A stretch of 64,000 nt of DNA, from assembly GCA_963513935.1 (NCBI GenBank), contig OY740769.1, forward strand, positions 108,603,762 through 108,667,761, read 5' to 3'. The notes below the pieces were generated by a model. The model did not search any database and was not told the origin of the DNA. It saw nothing but the letters and a program-made list of their open reading frames with translations. The DNA comes from Aphrophora alni (Eukaryota; Arthropoda; Insecta; Hemiptera; Aphrophoridae). This document shows, one piece after another, positions 60,545 to 64,000 of this stretch (positions are counted from its first letter, which is position 1; every line of letters begins with the position of its first letter). The position numbers and the translations under genes are program-made.

Positions 60545-61071
60545 TTCGTTCATTTAATTATACTCATAATCAGTTTTTCTTTAGTAACATTTACTTTTGG
60601 CTAGGCCTAGCTAACCTACAAACCTTGTTTATCGTAAACTATTTTAAATATTTTAAAATATGTTCTTCTGAAATTATAAAATATGTTCTTCTGCACTACA
60701 TTAAAGTTAAAAATGGTAGTGACTGATTTTTTTTTTTTTAATATCAGTGTAAATAAGTTACTATTTTTTTACCAACTGCGTTTTTTTGTAAAAAAAAAGG
60801 GTACAGAACATCAACTTTGTTTTTTAATGTATTTTTGTTATTTGATAGATTTTTATGATTTTATAATTTTTTTTATTTTTTTTCCATTTTAATTATGCTT
60901 TATTATGATAGTGCTATTATAATAATTATATAATTATTCAAAGAATGTTTTGGCACTATACAAAATTTTATTTATAAAATCAGCATTTTAAATGTTGAGC
61001 TTGACTTATGAGAAAAACTATACAGTATAACAAACACACAGAACACAATTCTCATAAAAAAATACGCCCAA

Positions 61072-61116
61072 GTATCAGACGTGTTTCAGCGACAAGGTCG
61101 TCCTCTTCAGTGATAC
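61072..61116 (-). ncRNA. Hammerhead-ribozyme-like motif, left arm
   Basis: Minus strand: helix I GUAUCA, core CUGAAGA, helix II GGACGAC/GUCGCU with CUU loop (one A-C mismatch), GAAA, short helix III strand ending GUC, then UGAUAC closing helix I (6 of 6 pairs). Core bases are all present. Helix III is weaker than in the other arm (ACACGU, not self-complementary). Cleavage would fall after GUC. Confidence 0.62.
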
Positions 61117-61163
61117 ACCAGCTACACCAACCAAACCACAACTAGTTGGTTGGTGTAGCTGGT

Positions 61164-61208
61164 GTATCACTGAGGAGGACGACCTTGTCGTTGAAACGCG
61201 TCTGATAC
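61164..61208 (+). ncRNA. Hammerhead-ribozyme-like motif, right arm
   Basis: Helix I GUAUCA (61164-61169) pairs with UGAUAC (61203-61208). The core is CUGAGGA (61170-61176). Helix II is GACGAC/GUCGUU with a CUU loop. GAAA is at 61193-61196, followed by CGCGUC, so helix III is the palindrome ACGCGU with no loop. Penelope-type elements are known to encode minimal hammerheads of this kind with very short helix III that work best as dimers. All conserved core positions are seen; activity is untested. Confidence 0.7.
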
Positions 61209-62359
61209 TTCGGCGTATTTTTTTATGAGAATTGTGTTCTGTGTGTTTGTTATACTGTATAAAATCAGCAGTTTGTGTTTTTTTTTTTTAATTTGGGTAA
61301 TAAAAATTTACCAGTTTGAACCTAAGAATCAGCATCAGTATAAGTCTTTTGAGGTGAGGTAAAAATTGTATTACTATAGCATGAATAGCTTATAAGTTAT
61401 GAAATTTTATATAAAAACACTACAAAAATGCAAAAAAGGGCTTGGCAATTTTAAACAAATCATCCATGTGGGGCACTAAAAGGGTTAATCATGTGCAACA
61501 AATTAGCTCTGACATGTGGTTAAGATTAAATTTTCTGTTTAATATTTTCCTTCATTTATGTTTGATCACAGATCTGTTTTCAAAAATAATGCCAATATCT
61601 ATTGTGATAGAAGTAATTTAGTATATTACTAACCACCAAAAAAACTCTTGTTTTTAAGTATCCATATCAACCAAATCAAATATACTTTTACAAACATTAT
61701 ACATAATATTTACTTGAAGCAGTCTATTCTAGAATTTTGATATTTATATAGTCAGGCGTGACATATGTACTAATCTACTAAATATGTCAACAATAAAAAT
61801 TAAAATTAACAATTAAATAAAAGAAGTTACCAGTACCACCATAAAACGAAACTGTGGTAAGAGACAAGATAATAGTTAGATACAATAGGGTACCTACAGA
61901 GTTGATAAAAATGTAGGATAGGTTAGGAAGTAAATATTTTCCAAATTGATTGGAAAAAGATACAATGCATTAACAAAATTGTTCCAACACTTCAGTATTA
62001 ACTACACATCCAATTTTCTTTGAATCAGGTAAAACTTTTCAAGCTTACTTCAGGGTCATTTGGAAAAAAGTATATTGTTTTCATTTAGTGTGACAACTTC
62101 TCTAACTTTAAAATTAACAGGATATGTCTTTCAGGGTAATCTAAGGATAAACTACAAACTTCAAAAATGAAAAAAAAGGAAGGACATTGATTTGCCCAAG
62201 CCATTTCTTTTAGACATGTAACCAAGTAAAGATTATTTAGAAGGTAGTGGAGATATTAATGGCAGATGGGGCAAAACTGCTTTCATAGTAATCAGATCTC
62301 AGACGATCTACAGTCGGCTCTATACCAAGTGGGAGAGGGGATGATATTTGGAGGGAAAT

Positions 62360-63320
62360 AAATATGCTTTTGGGTTGTATTTTTGGTATTGAGGCAGCAT
62401 TTGACAGTCAAATATTCTTTAATCTTAGTACAGGCCGTAAGGCGAGTGATGAAACTGTCTTGGCGATGCGCAGTGGCAAAGAGAAAGTTTGCGCATGCAT
62501 GGCAACAACCCCTCAGTTGGTTTATGTCTCCTTGCGTGGTGTTTGTCTTTCTCCCCACCTCCCAATTCCTCCCCCCCCCCTACGCGCATCGAGAGTTTCA
62601 TCATTTACCTCCACGGCCTGTACAACTAAGACAGTATATTCCCATGTTGCTAAATTAGATAATTACGAGACTCTATAAGGTTGAAGCTGGCAGACAACAG
62701 CAGAGAGATATCTAAGGTTACTGATATTGTGCAGAAAGGGTGCTAGTTGTCTCTTCTGGGGTGTTTCATTTGGAGTTTATATTTTTTATTTGAATGAAAA
62801 AGTATGTATACACAGATATACACTGATGATGTAGTCTTATATATAGTCGACAAGCTTCTCAATGCTTTGTGTGGTGCTTTTTAAACACCATGTAATACAA
62901 TTCAAAGGTAATATGAAAGGATGGATTTTTCTGTTATTCCAGGTAAAATAGAGGATGATCTTTTGAATGTAATTTTGATTAAGAAAAGAAAACACATTAG
63001 ATTTATAAATGTCATGGTTCTGTGAAACATTGAATGACAAAATTCAGTATTATCTAATGGTTATCTTGGACACAAAGCTGAATTGGAAACTCCTTATTCA
63101 TAAGATTCGTAAAAAGATGGTTACATGTGTTTGACACTGTAAAAGAGTGATTTGAAAAATAGAGGAGGGGAGGGGGCTTACACCTTTGGATTGACAAGAC
63201 TATTTATCCCATCTAAAATCAAGTATGTTGCACTGGTAATGACTTTAAACAGAAAATTTAAAAGATTGCCAACTGACAAATCTATGTCGAACAGGGGCTA
63301 AATTATACCAACTAGAACAT
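62360..63320 (+). pseudogene. Non-LTR retrotransposon (LINE) RT remnant
   Basis: Ordered but heavily broken RT pieces: a GIEAAFDSQ block (first catalytic region, near 62385), VQKGC near 62730, IYTDDVVLYI (A-D-D box, near 62816), then VILDTKLNWKL (near 63060), HKIRKKM, and a GLTRLFIPSKIKY-like block near 63190. This is the palm-to-thumb order of Jockey/R1/CR1-like RTs. An apparently unrelated C-rich stretch lies around 62560-62600. Confidence 0.78.
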
Positions 63321-64000
63321 TGTAGGTGATTTTGGATCTGCTTCTGGTTCATATTATGTTGAGGTTTGAATAAGCTACTTAAGACTAACCAATTCAGGTT
63401 AGGAATCACAGGTGTTGGCACGCTCACTCTGTGATCTAGCAGCTACCTATGTTGATGAAAGATATAGATCAATGGGTGGCTGCATACCAAAGATTTTAAA
63501 ACAATAGACTTTCAAAATAAATGTAGTCAAGGGCCACCAATTCACCAAGAAGTTAAAGTCCTTGTATTATTTTATAAACTATTTTGATAGTGAAATAATT
63601 GTATAGTCCTCAGGGACTCACTTTAGTTAGTACAGGCTTGAAAATCATGAGGAAATCTGAGCTGGATCTTAACTTTTTTTCGTGTAGTCGTGGGTTAGAT
63701 TCCTCACTTTCATCTTATCTATCAGGTTGCTCGTGACCAATTCTTGTTCTTTTCCAACACCTATAGTATTAAATTATTCGAGAACTAGGATGTTTTTATT
63801 TTATGCTCATTTTTCCTTTATTTATAAAGTGATGATGACCGAGAGGTTTATTCCGTTAAACAGCAAGGGGGGAGGAAATCACGTTATTATCATATATCTT
63901 GTCCGAGTTTATTGATATGTTTATTTTACATAGGCAAACACAATTTAATTATAATGTTGTGAGAAGATATAATTTATTCTAATAATCCATAAGGTGCAAT

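Larger units (their letters stand above)
61019..61261. repeat. 243-bp foldback (long inverted repeat)
   Basis: Arms of about 115 bp (61019-61133 and 61147-61261) are complementary except at a few bases, around a 13-base loop. Each arm carries one hammerhead-like core, in opposite sense. Such arms match the inverted terminal copies of Penelope-type elements; no RT is present, so this is a solo, element-end foldback. Confidence 0.9.
60128..61484. mobile_element. piggyBac-like element, nonautonomous
   Basis: Terminal inverted repeats CCCTTTTAGTGCC on both ends, flanked by TTAA (60124-60127 and 61485-61488). The left subterminal region has a further inverted pair, gtgccaatgc / gcattggcac. No transposase; it carries a TA tract and a 243-bp foldback. 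The short T-rich frames inside are not genes. Confidence 0.88.
58820..64000. other. Intron 15, open at the window edge
   Basis: Contains a TTAA element with an internal foldback and a LINE remnant. No open frame that continues the split Trp codon into a TM4-like helix was found, so the next exon is presumably past 64000. 58830-60120, 61490-62280 and 63490-64000 have no recognised content. Confidence 0.65.

Noticed and set aside
63727..63915. Possible next polycystin exon after an ag at 63724
   Set aside because: The frame (LLVTNSCSFPTPIV...) does not resemble TM4 and ends at a stop without a convincing donor.

Overview
This window is eukaryotic, AT-rich and intron-rich, and almost certainly from an insect. 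It carries the middle of one large plus-strand gene plus many decayed transposable elements that look like arthropod families: mariner, piggyBac-like, PIF/Harbinger, hAT, Penelope and non-LTR retrotransposons. The species cannot be named from the sequence. There are no operons or bacterial features.

The gene is a polycystin-1 family member (PKD1 / PKD1-like / lov-1 type). Fifteen exons can be placed between 2042 and 58819. Their splice phases agree from one exon to the next and give about 826 continuous codons. In order they encode the end of the REJ/GAIN-type extracellular region, a GPS autoproteolysis site (Cys-rich, ending QHLS), transmembrane segment 1, a cytosolic PLAT domain (AGTDANV), the TM2 and TM3 hairpin, a charged acidic cytosolic loop, and the approach to TM4. 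The N-terminal ectodomain lies upstream of the window. The remaining TM segments and C-terminus lie downstream. I see no second host gene.

Region by region: 1-2 kb is a TTAA-flanked DNA element with a 192-bp tandem duplication. The intron at 3.8-9.5 kb has a piggyBac-like MITE, a Penelope-like element with inverted ends, and a cluster of tRNA-Tyr-like SINE units. The intron at 9.6-14.0 kb has a nearly full-length decayed mariner. The intron at 18.3-24.7 kb has a PIF/Harbinger element with TTA target duplication and a second, deleted mariner. The intron at 24.8-30.0 kb has a 3.4-kb terminal-inverted-repeat element with a GC-richer core and a third mariner. The intron at 37.1-42.7 kb has a Tc1/mariner-like fragment. 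The intron at 42.9-47.4 kb has head-to-head Penelope copies and a LINE tail. The intron at 51.3-54.4 kb has a mariner split by a piggyBac-like MITE. The intron at 54.6-58.7 kb has hAT elements. From 58.8 to 64 kb there is another TTAA element, containing a foldback with two hammerhead-ribozyme-like motifs, and a LINE remnant.

The most interesting signals are the paired, oppositely oriented hammerhead-like cores near 61.1 kb, the inverted Penelope architectures near 7-8.6 and 43-45 kb, the exact TTAA insertion of a MITE into a mariner reading frame, and an apparent GC-AG intron in the polycystin gene. All calls are from reading the sequence; no search or folding program was run.
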